Position numbers and translations under genes: made by a program. A stretch of 5,049 nucleotides of DNA, taken from the NCBI GenBank assembly GCA_902494945.1, contig CABUVF010000155.1, forward strand, positions 1-5,049. Reading direction: 5' to 3'. This DNA is from an uncultured Collinsella sp. (GTDB lineage: Bacteria; Actinomycetota; Coriobacteriia; Coriobacteriales; Coriobacteriaceae). The notes beneath the pieces were generated by a model, which had not been told where the DNA came from, did no database searches, and was given only the letters and a program-made list of their open reading frames with translations. Positions 1-5,016 of this stretch are shown in pieces (the first letter of the stretch is position 1; each line of letters opens with the position of its first letter).

Positions 1-249
1 CTCAAGGAAATGATGGAGCGCGTCGATGCCGGCAAGGATCCCAAGGGTCCCAACACCATGGGTCTTTCCGACGGTTCCAGCTCTACGATCGGCGACCTGA
101 ACAACAACACGTCTGACGACTACGCAAACGGTACCGCAACCTCATCGGTCAGCTCTGACGATTCCGATGACTCAAGCGATTCGAGCGACAGTTCCGATTA
201 CTATGAAGAGCCCACGGGCGACGGCAACGGCTACGAAGCCAACTACTAA
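1..249 (+). CDS. 3' end of an unidentified gene with an acidic Ser/Asp-rich C-terminal tail
   Basis: The reading frame is open from the left edge and ends at TAA 247-249, giving the last 82 residues; the start and any catalytic domain lie outside the window. The fragment begins with a short charged, probably helical stretch (LKEMMERVDAGKDPKGPN) and then becomes low complexity. Residues 48-66 are almost only Ser and Asp (SSD/SDD repeats), followed by Tyr, Glu, Gly and Asn. There is no Lys or Arg after residue 15, so the tail is strongly negative and surely disordered. Such tails are common at the ends of actinobacterial extracytoplasmic envelope proteins, for example penicillin-binding or LytR-CpsA-Psr proteins, but nothing visible here decides between these or other options. 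A hairpin starts at the base after the stop, which supports this as a true gene end. Function is not assigned. Confidence 0.75.
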   Translation, partial: LKEMMERVDAGKDPKGPNTMGLSDGSSSTIGDLNNNTSDDYANGTATSSVSSDDSDDSSDSSDSSDYYEEPTGDGNGYEANY

Positions 250-277
250 GTTACGGCGTTTTACCAAACGCCGTAAC
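250..277 (+). terminator. Hairpin directly after the stop codon, terminator-like but without a T-tract
   Basis: GTTACGGCGTTT (250-261) pairs perfectly with AAACGCCGTAAC (266-277) around a TACC loop, a 12-bp stem that begins at the base after the TAA stop. The sequence that follows (GGCTCGACG) has no T-run on the + strand, and the minus strand has none either. It is therefore a 3'-end stabilising hairpin or a weak or factor-assisted terminator rather than a canonical intrinsic terminator. Confidence 0.55.
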
Positions 278-320
278 GGCTCGACGCTGCGCGGGCCGTC
301 CTCAACCTGCGACGTTAGTC

Positions 321-420
321 ATTGGGGACGTTCTTAAACGACTGGTCAAAGGGGACACTCTTGATGCACTTGGCACTTGGGGACGTTCCTTTTGTGCCGG
401 CAGTTTGGGACACTCCTTGC
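321..420. repeat. Four degenerate 27-28 bp tandem units with alternating GGGGACGTTC / GGGGACACTC cores
   Basis: The core decamers are GGGGACGTTC (324-333), GGGGACACTC (351-360), GGGGACGTTC (379-388) and TGGGACACTC (406-415). The spacings between starts are 27, 28 and 27 bp. The core type alternates, so the array can also be read as two copies of a roughly 55-bp composite unit. Most cores are preceded by TT or AA and followed by TT or CTT; the sequences between cores are poorly conserved. This lies in a gene-free stretch between two converging genes. Interspersed GGGGAC-type repeats are often linked to IS200/REP-associated (Y1) transposases, and this could be a non-autonomous remnant, but no transposase is present here. 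Together with the plain sequence at 278-320 and 421-460, this is all I see in this intergenic region. Confidence 0.72.
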
Positions 421-460
421 GTTAAGAGGCTGGCGTGCGTCAACCTGTTCTCATTGCAGC

Positions 461-498
461 AAAAAATCGCCCCGTTCTCGGTTGAGGACGGGGCGATT
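461..498 (-). terminator. Intrinsic terminator of pepT
   Basis: Positions 465-479 pair with 484-498 as a 15-bp stem (one T-G wobble at 476/487) around the loop GGTT. The six A residues at 461-466 become a T6 run after the stem on the minus strand, so the terminator is oriented for pepT, whose stop lies about 26 bases before it. On the + strand the stem is followed only by a weaker TCGTCTTTT, which could give some termination of transcripts arriving from the left. Confidence 0.88.
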
Positions 499-524
499 CG
501 TCTTTTGGACTTGTGCAGCCAGGC

Positions 525-1772
525 TTATGCAAAGCGGGAGACGAGCTCCTGGAGCACGTCGGTCATCTTGACGAGCGAACTGACCGGGACGAATTCGTTG
601 ACGCCGTGGTAGCAATAGCCGCCGGTGGAAAGGTTGGGGCAGGGCAGACCGCGGAACGACAGCTGCGCGCCGTCGGTGCCGCCGCGAATCGGCAGCACTT
701 GGGGCTCAACGCCGCAGGCAAGGTAGGCTTCCTTGGCAACATCAATAAGCTCGGGAAAGTCACAAACGATCTCGGCCATATTTCGATATTGCTGCTTAAT
801 CTCGACCGTCACGCGCTCCTCACCCAGACGCTGGTTGAGCATCGAGGCGGCGGCATCAATAAGGTCGAGTTTCTGCTGGAACTTGGCGGCGTCATGGTCG
901 CGGACGATGTAGCGCGCCGTGGCGTGGTCGACGGTTGCAGATACACCCTCAAGGTGATAAAAGCCCTCGTAGCCTTCCGTATACTCCGGGCGCTGCACGT
1001 AGGGGAGCAACGCGTTGAAGTCGCAGAACAGATTGCCTGCGTTGACCATACGGCCCTTGGCGTCGCCCGGGTGGATGGACTGGCCCTCAAAGCGGACGGT
1101 CGTCTCGGCGGCGTTAAAGCACTCCCACTCCAGCTCGCCGATGGGGCCGCCGTCGACCGTGTAGGCGTACTTGCAGCCAAAGGTATCGATATCCAACAGC
1201 TCGGCTCCGTGGCCGATCTCCTCGTCAGGGCAGAAGCAAATGCCGAGTGCGGGATGGGGCAGAGAAGGGTCCTGAGCGATACGTGCGACAAGCGACATGA
1301 TCTCGGCGACGCCTGCCTTGTCGTCCGCGCCCAGCAGCGTGGTGCCATCGCTGCAGACCAGGTCCTCACCCGCGAGGTCGTTCAGGGCGGGAAGCTTGAC
1401 GGTACTCATGGCAACGGGCTTACCGTCAACCGTGCCGCAGACCAGGTCGCCGCCTTCGTAGTGTACGATGTGCGGCTTCACGCCGGCGCCCGGTGCAACT
1501 TCGGTGGTGTCGAGATGGGCGATCAGGCCCAGGGCGGGCTTGTCCTCAGCGCCCGCACTTGCGGGGATATGCGCGCAGACATAGGCGTGCTCGGTCACGT
1601 GGGCATCTTCCGCACCAAGCTCGCGCAGCTCTTCAGCCAGCACGTTGGCAAGGTCAAACTGAACGGCGCTCGAAGGTACCTGGTCGCAGTTTGCATCCTC
1701 GGACTGCGTGTTGATCTGGACGTAGCGCAAAAAGCGCTCGAGGACATCGGGGTTCGTGGTGGTGTTTTCCAT
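525..1772 (-). CDS. pepT: Peptidase T (tripeptide aminopeptidase, M20B metallopeptidase)
   Basis: A cytoplasmic aminopeptidase that removes the N-terminal residue from tripeptides, the last steps of peptide use. The 415-residue product matches the usual PepT length (about 408) and is recognisable throughout. It starts with VLERFLRYVQINTQS and has the metal site of the family: H86 and catalytic D88 in IAHLDT, D150 in LGADDKAG, catalytic E184 and metal ligand E185 in PDEE, D207 in YTVDGG, and H389 in GGYCYHG. Also present are H234 in the SIHPG loop of the dimerisation (lid) domain, TEGYEGFYHL (265-274) and the substrate-side motif IRGGTDGAQLSF (362-373). The frame stays open upstream to an ATG at 1868, but that start has no ribosome site and would add 32 residues absent from known PepT. 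The ATG at 1772 has GGAG eight bases upstream and is preferred. The gene is transcribed alone, divergent from the metalloregulator, and ends at its own terminator. All key residues are intact. Confidence 0.95.
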   Translation of the reverse strand: MENTTTNPDVLERFLRYVQINTQSEDANCDQVPSSAVQFDLANVLAEELRELGAEDAHVTEHAYVCAHIPASAGAEDKPALGLIAHLDTTEVAPGAGVKPHIVHYEGGDLVCGTVDGKPVAMSTVKLPALNDLAGEDLVCSDGTTLLGADDKAGVAEIMSLVARIAQDPSLPHPALGICFCPDEEIGHGAELLDIDTFGCKYAYTVDGGPIGELEWECFNAAETTVRFEGQSIHPGDAKGRMVNAGNLFCDFNALLPYVQRPEYTEGYEGFYHLEGVSATVDHATARYIVRDHDAAKFQQKLDLIDAAASMLNQRLGEERVTVEIKQQYRNMAEIVCDFPELIDVAKEAYLACGVEPQVLPIRGGTDGAQLSFRGLPCPNLSTGGYCYHGVNEFVPVSSLVKMTDVLQELVSRFA

Positions 1773-1780
1773 AAAGACCG

Positions 1781-1784
1781 CTCC
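1781..1784 (-). promoter_or_regulatory. Shine-Dalgarno that decides the pepT start
   Basis: On the minus strand GGAG lies eight bases before the ATG at 1770-1772. The longer alternative start at 1868 is preceded by CTTCTGCATTCA with no purine-rich site. This, with the fit to the family N-terminus, fixes the start. Confidence 0.7.
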
Positions 1785-1810
1785 AATCTTGGTCGTCGTG
1801 TGCAACAAGA

Positions 1811-1819
1811 ACTCTAGCA
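1811..1819 (-). promoter_or_regulatory. Candidate extended -10 box for pepT
   Basis: The minus strand reads TGCTAGAGT, an extended -10-like element (TAGAGT matches TATAAT at four of six positions, preceded by TGC). It would place the transcript start near 1804 and leave a leader of about 30 bases containing the GGAG site. No good -35 hexamer is seen; its place is taken by the 1820-1839 palindrome. Assigned by eye. Confidence 0.3.
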
Positions 1820-1839
1820 CGGTATGCCACGGCATACCG
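1820..1839. promoter_or_regulatory. Perfect palindrome, candidate operator between divergent promoters
   Basis: CGGTATGCC (1820-1828) and GGCATACCG (1831-1839) are exact inverted repeats separated by AC. The site is just upstream of the candidate pepT -10 and covers the -35 position of the candidate promoter for the metalloregulator, so a bound protein could affect both genes. The adjacent DtxR/MntR-family regulator is a dimer of winged-helix subunits and the obvious candidate binder, but the sequence does not resemble the classical DtxR (TTAGGTTAGCCTAACCTAA) operator. A role as operator is inferred. Confidence 0.55.
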
Positions 1840-1855
1840 CGACGCTTGGATGGGG

Positions 1856-1861
1856 TAGAAT
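1856..1861 (+). promoter_or_regulatory. Candidate -10 box for the regulator/methyltransferase operon
   Basis: TAGAAT matches TATAAT at five of six positions and lies about 32 bases before the chosen ATG. A start point near 1868 leaves a leader of about 25 bases with the AAGGGA ribosome site. The position 17 bases upstream (CATACC, 1833-1838) is no consensus -35 and is part of the palindrome, consistent with a regulated or extended type of promoter. Assigned by eye. Confidence 0.35.
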
Positions 1862-1892
1862 CAGCCATTGAATGCAGAAGGGACGGAAGATC

Positions 1893-2315
1893 ATGGATAC
1901 GACAAATAGCTCGCGCGAACTACATCTGACGGTGGCGAACGAAGACTACTTGGAGTGCATGGTTCGCATTGAAAGCGAAGAGGGGGAAACCAACGGCGTG
2001 CGATCGGTCGACATCGCGCAGCGCCTTGGCGTCTCCAAGGCATCGGTCAATAAAGCGGTTTCGGCGCTCAAGGCATCCGAGCTTGTCGAGCAATCGCACT
2101 ATGGCAAGGTAATCCTGACCGATCGCGGCCGCGAGGTTGGCACGGCTATCTGGTACCGTCATCGCCTCATCCGCACGTTTTTGGTTCAGGAGCTCGGTGT
2201 CGAATTTGAGCGAGCCGATTCCGAGGCCTGCATGATGGAGCATGCGCTATCCGAGGACACGATGAGCCGCTGGCTCGCCTATCTCGAAAAGCAGGGAATC
2301 AGCGTCGAGGAATAG
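1893..2315 (+). CDS. DtxR/MntR-family metal-dependent transcriptional regulator
   Basis: A predicted cytoplasmic dimeric repressor that senses Mn(II) or Fe(II). The 140-residue product has the family order: helix 1 with NEDYLECM (16-23), a winged helix-turn-helix (VRSVDIAQRLGVSKASVNKA, 36-55, wing at HYGKVILTDRG 69-79), then the dimerisation and metal domain. Putative ligands are D18 and E21 (equivalent to MntR D8 and E11), H90 in RHRLIRTFL (MntR H77), and C113, E116, H117 in EACMMEHALS (DtxR C102, E105, H106). It lacks the C-terminal SH3-like domain of long DtxR/IdeR proteins, as MntR does. A start at 1872 in the same frame would add seven residues; 1893 is preferred because AAGGGA (1878-1883) lies nine bases upstream and homologues start near here. 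It is divergent from pepT and only 10 bases ahead of the methyltransferase gene, so probably the first gene of that operon. Autoregulation through the 1820-1839 palindrome is plausible. Family call is firm; metal specificity is not. Confidence 0.88.
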   Translation: MDTTNSSRELHLTVANEDYLECMVRIESEEGETNGVRSVDIAQRLGVSKASVNKAVSALKASELVEQSHYGKVILTDRGREVGTAIWYRHRLIRTFLVQELGVEFERADSEACMMEHALSEDTMSRWLAYLEKQGISVEE

Positions 2316-2325
2316 CGGGATATAT

Positions 2326-3219
2326 ATGGATACGAGTTATTACAACCGCTTTGGTGCCGAGGAACTTACGCGCCGCTTGTCGAGCGAGACCTTGTTGGCG
2401 CAGGGCCCCATGGGCAGTGTTCTGTTGAGTGAGTACGACGCCGCCGATATTCCACCGGCGTTTTGGAATCTGGCGGAGCCGCAGACCGTTTCTCGTATCC
2501 ATCGCTTGTATGTCGCCGCCGGTGCGCAGGTGCTCATTACCAATACCTTTCAGGCATCAAGCTATGCCCTCAAGCACGACCAGATTGCGCCGTCCGTGGC
2601 GGAGGTCAATCGCGGGGCCGTCGACGATGCCCGCCAGGCGCACCCTCAGCTGCTGCTGGGCTCGATGGGTCCGATCGGTATTGAGTGGTTTGCCGAGGAC
2701 TCTGCCGAGTTTCGTGAGATCCGAGGCATTGCGCGCGAACAGGCGCACGCCTTGCTCAATGCTGGTGTTGATGGTCTGCTGATCGAGACGGTGACGTCTA
2801 TCCGTAATTTGCAGCCCATGCTTGCCGGCGCTCGAGATGCCGCTGACGGCATGCCTGTCCTGGTGAGTTTTGTCGTTGATGACAAAGGCGACCTGTTGGG
2901 CGATGGCCTCAACATCGAGGCAGCCGTTTTGTACGCCGAAAAACACGGCGCAAACTCGGTTGGTGTTAATTGCTGTTCGCTTGCGGCCGCGAACGCGGCG
3001 GTGCCTAGGATGGTTGCATCGGCGACTACTCCCGTCACGGTGCGTCCCAACGTGGGCGATCCGGTCCAGACTCAGGATGGCCCCGTATGGCACGAGAACC
3101 CCGAAGCTTTCGCGCGCGCATGCATCGAATGGAGACATGCCGGTGCCGCAATGGTGGGCAGTTGCTGTGGAACCACGGCAATCACTACGGCAGCGATGGC
3201 CGAGGCGCTCGATATATAA
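2326..3219 (+). CDS. Homocysteine S-methyltransferase family protein (Pfam S-methyl_trans type)
   Basis: A 297-residue (beta/alpha)8-barrel protein of the family that includes MmuM, BHMT and the N-terminal domain of MetH, which transfer a methyl group to homocysteine to make methionine. Seen motifs: the first strand and loop LAQGPMGSVL (24-33, in place of the common DGAMGT), AGAQVLITNTFQAS (65-78), LLLGSMGP (109-116), DGLLIET (149-155), the first zinc ligand in GVNCC (213-217), RPNVGDPV (240-247) and the CC pair in VGSCCGTT (277-284). The three cysteines expected to bind Zn (C216, C280, C281) are present. There is no cobalamin or folate domain, and length fits a stand-alone enzyme. The methyl donor (S-methylmethionine, S-adenosylmethionine, betaine or a corrinoid protein) cannot be read from the sequence. 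ATG 2326 has GCGGGA five bases upstream. It lies 10 bases after the metalloregulator and ends in a strong terminator, so the two form one operon. Confidence 0.87.
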   Translation: MDTSYYNRFGAEELTRRLSSETLLAQGPMGSVLLSEYDAADIPPAFWNLAEPQTVSRIHRLYVAAGAQVLITNTFQASSYALKHDQIAPSVAEVNRGAVDDARQAHPQLLLGSMGPIGIEWFAEDSAEFREIRGIAREQAHALLNAGVDGLLIETVTSIRNLQPMLAGARDAADGMPVLVSFVVDDKGDLLGDGLNIEAAVLYAEKHGANSVGVNCCSLAAANAAVPRMVASATTPVTVRPNVGDPVQTQDGPVWHENPEAFARACIEWRHAGAAMVGSCCGTTAITTAAMAEALDI

Positions 3220-3224
3220 AGGGC

Positions 3225-3254
3225 AAAACCGCTCCATACGGGGCGGTTTTTTTT
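3225..3254 (+). terminator. Intrinsic terminator of the regulator/methyltransferase operon
   Basis: AAAACCGCTCC (3225-3235) pairs with GGGGCGGTTTT (3240-3250) around ATAC, with one T-G wobble, and is followed by an eight-base T-run (3247-3254). It begins six bases after the stop codon of the methyltransferase gene. The pgm gene downstream therefore needs its own promoter. Confidence 0.93.
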
Positions 3255-3270
3255 ATTGCCTGCATGTCCT

Positions 3271-3306
3271 CGGCAGCATTTGCCCAAATGGTGAATGCTG
3301 GTGCCG
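3271..3306 (+). other. Bulged stem-loop in the leader region of the phosphohexomutase gene
   Basis: CAGCATT (3274-3280) pairs with AATGCTG (3294-3300); CGG (3271-3273) and CCG (3304-3306) extend the stem across a three-base bulge (3301-3303). Inside it, CATTTG (3277-3282) and CAAATG (3285-3290) form a second, mutually exclusive inverted repeat. It could be a regulatory RNA fold or a protein-binding site. It matches no riboswitch class that I recognise. Nothing else stands out between the terminator and the start codon except GGTATACC (3331-3338), whose TATACC could be a weak -10. Confidence 0.35.
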
Positions 3307-3365
3307 GCAGGTTGCCGAGTGTGTATCGCGGGTATACCTCATGCGTACCATGATCCAAACACTGT

Positions 3366-3370
3366 GAGGT
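3366..3370 (+). promoter_or_regulatory. Shine-Dalgarno that decides a GTG start for the phosphohexomutase
   Basis: GAGGT is followed by eight bases (GTCTGCGC) and then GTG at 3379-3381. The in-frame ATG at 3295 lies upstream of this site, has no ribosome site of its own and would add 28 residues that do not resemble the family. Confidence 0.7.
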
Positions 3371-3378
3371 GTCTGCGC

Positions 3379-4779
3379 GTGTGCGCGATAATTCATTTTG
3401 GAACTGACGGTTGGCGCGCTCGCGTCGATGAGGACTTCACTGCCGATAACGTTGCCCGTATCGCCGATGCCGTCGGCGAGTTGTGGCAAAAGACTAATCC
3501 GGGCAAAACGGTATATATAGGGTTCGACACCCGGCCCCTGGCGCGCGAGTTCGCTGAGCTTGCGGCAGGCGTGCTTGCCGCTCACGGATTGGACGCAGTG
3601 CTCGCATCTCGGCCTGTTCCGACCCCCGCCCTTACGTGGGCGGCAGCGTATGACGGCGAGGCCTGCGGTGCGCTCATGGTGACGGGATCCCATCATCCGC
3701 AGGGGTATCTGTGCCTTAAGCTGCGCATGGGAGATGGCTCGACGGCCAATCAGGATGTCATCGAAGAGCTCGAAGAGACTATGGCCCCCGAACCGATGGG
3801 GATCGAGGAACGCTATCGCACCGCGGATATTATTCCTGACTATATGCAGGCGGTGGCATCGTTTGTCGATGCCGAGGCCATTCGAGCCGCTCACCTGCGT
3901 GTGGTAGTTGACCCCATGGGCGGCGCGGCCCAGGGATATCTTGCCGACCTGCTGCGGGAGCTAGGCGTCGAGGTGCACGAGATTCATGCCGGACAGTCGT
4001 CCGATCAAGAGGACATTTGCCCCGACCCTGTTGAGCCGTGGGTGGACGCTTGCGAGCGTGCGGTTGTCGAGGACGGGGCGTGCGCAGGCCTGGTGACCGA
4101 CGGCGATGCCGACCGTATCGGTGCGGTCGACGAACGCGGTAGATATATTCATCCGCATCAAATCATGGCGCTTGTTTTGGGCGACCTCGTTCAATTCCGC
4201 AATTTGGAGGGGCGTGTCGTCGTCAATCTCTCGTGCTCGACGCTAGTGCGTCGCATTGCCGAGGCGCTTGGCTGTCGTGTGACCGTTAAGCCGGTCGGTT
4301 TCAAATATATAGCTGCAGAGATGAAGAAGGGCGGCGTCCTCATGGGAGGCGAGGAGGCCGGCGGTATCGGCATCGCCGCGCATATGCCTGAGCGTGATGG
4401 AATCCTTGCTTGTCTGATTCTGTGTGAGCTTATGGCAAAGACGGGCGCGCCTTTGGGCGTTTTGGTCGATCAGCTCGAGGCCAGTTTTGGTAAGACGAGC
4501 TATGGGCGTCGCGATTTGCGCCTTGAGGCCGAAGACGCCGAATCGCTGCGAACGCTGCTTCCTGGCATGAATCCTAAATCGATTTGCGGCAAGGCGCCGC
4601 AGGCTGTAAGCCATATGGATGGTTTACGTTTGGCATTCGAGGATGACACCTGGCTGCTGATCCGCCCCAGCGGGACCGAACCAGTGGTGCGCGTCTACGC
4701 CGAGGGGTTCTCGGTGGAAGAACGTGATGAGTTGCTCGATGCTGGCTGTGCTTTAGCTAGGGGAACGTATCCGCTTTAA
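3379..4779 (+). CDS. Phosphoglucomutase/phosphomannomutase family protein (alpha-D-phosphohexomutase)
   Basis: A cytoplasmic enzyme that interconverts hexose 6-phosphate and hexose 1-phosphate through a phosphoserine, feeding glycogen, capsule and cell-wall sugar nucleotides. The 466-residue product starts (V)CAIIHFGTDGWRA, typical of the COG1109 family. Four active-site elements are present: the phosphoserine loop TGSHHP with S104, the Mg-binding loop DGDADR (241-246), the sugar-binding loop GGEEAGG (323-329) and the phosphate-binding loop RPSGTEP (429-435). Two differences from the usual pattern are seen: the serine loop has SHHP where most members have SHNP, and the following YNGxK is YLCLK (110-114 region); the sugar loop has EEA for the common EES. 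The FGTDGWRA opening argues for a PGM/PMM-like member rather than GlmM, whose opening is FGTDGIRG. Glucose or mannose preference cannot be told. It is separated from the preceding operon by a strong terminator; no clear terminator follows it. Confidence 0.9.
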   Translation: MCAIIHFGTDGWRARVDEDFTADNVARIADAVGELWQKTNPGKTVYIGFDTRPLAREFAELAAGVLAAHGLDAVLASRPVPTPALTWAAAYDGEACGALMVTGSHHPQGYLCLKLRMGDGSTANQDVIEELEETMAPEPMGIEERYRTADIIPDYMQAVASFVDAEAIRAAHLRVVVDPMGGAAQGYLADLLRELGVEVHEIHAGQSSDQEDICPDPVEPWVDACERAVVEDGACAGLVTDGDADRIGAVDERGRYIHPHQIMALVLGDLVQFRNLEGRVVVNLSCSTLVRRIAEALGCRVTVKPVGFKYIAAEMKKGGVLMGGEEAGGIGIAAHMPERDGILACLILCELMAKTGAPLGVLVDQLEASFGKTSYGRRDLRLEAEDAESLRTLLPGMNPKSICGKAPQAVSHMDGLRLAFEDDTWLLIRPSGTEPVVRVYAEGFSVEERDELLDAGCALARGTYPL

Positions 4780-4966
4780 CCATGAGGCTGCCTTATATAA
4801 AGAGATGCTCGGCGAGCGGTAGTTAACGGCTGGCAAACGTTAGTCGGATCCCAAATTGTGTAGGAAATGTGTACGCCCAGATTCCCGCCCCCGGGGCCCC
4901 TCCGGTCTGGCAATATATCTCCTTGCCGCTCGGCCCGGTCGGACCGGATCAGCCGCGGGGCGTGCA

Positions 4967-4981
4967 CCTTGAGAACCGGAT
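4967..4981 (+). promoter_or_regulatory. boxA-like rRNA antitermination motif
   Basis: The motif CCTTGAGAACCGGAT, preceded by GTGCA, closely resembles the TTTGAGAACT / CTTGAAAACTGGATA elements found in rRNA leaders and spacers of Gram-positive bacteria, where the Nus antitermination complex loads. Recognised from memory of such leaders. Confidence 0.5.
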
Positions 4982-4988
4982 ACTGCGA

Positions 4989-5016
4989 GGATGGACACAC
5001 CAGTTGTGTCGCATCC
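4989..5016 (+). other. Stem-loop downstream of the boxA-like motif
   Basis: GGATGGACACA (4989-4999) pairs with TGTGTCGCATCC (5005-5016) as an 11-bp stem with a single bulged G at 5011 and the loop CCAGT. No T-run follows, so it is not a terminator; structure of this kind is expected in a pre-rRNA leader. A second small inverted repeat, ACCATTT/AAATGGT (5030-5044), follows. Confidence 0.5.

Noticed and set aside
321..420. CRISPR array
   Set aside because: The conserved cores are only about 10 bases, the units are about 27 bases long in total with no 30-base spacers, and no cas gene is present.
322..612. Short + strand frames over the repeat array and the pepT terminator
   Set aside because: They run through tandem repeats, a terminator hairpin and the pepT 3' end, with no ribosome site and no recognisable protein features.
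513..1817. Long + strand open frame (434 codons) opposite pepT
   Set aside because: It is a shadow of pepT on the opposite strand: it lacks a ribosome site, its translation resembles no family I know, and pepT shows all its catalytic motifs on the minus strand.
2557..3237. Minus-strand frame of 226 codons opposite the methyltransferase gene
   Set aside because: It crosses the intrinsic terminator and lies antisense to a gene with clear family motifs; its translation is arginine-rich and typical of GC-rich antisense frames.
3301..3310. GTGCCGGCAG also found at 394-403 inside the repeat array, as a possible further repeat copy
   Set aside because: Only ten bases match, centred on the palindrome TGCCGGCA; the GGGGAC core is absent near 3301, so chance similarity is the simpler explanation.
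3220..3378. Riboswitch (SAM, cobalamin or metal type) between the methyltransferase and phosphohexomutase genes
   Set aside because: The region is short, follows a terminator and shows only one bulged hairpin; no conserved riboswitch core was recognised.
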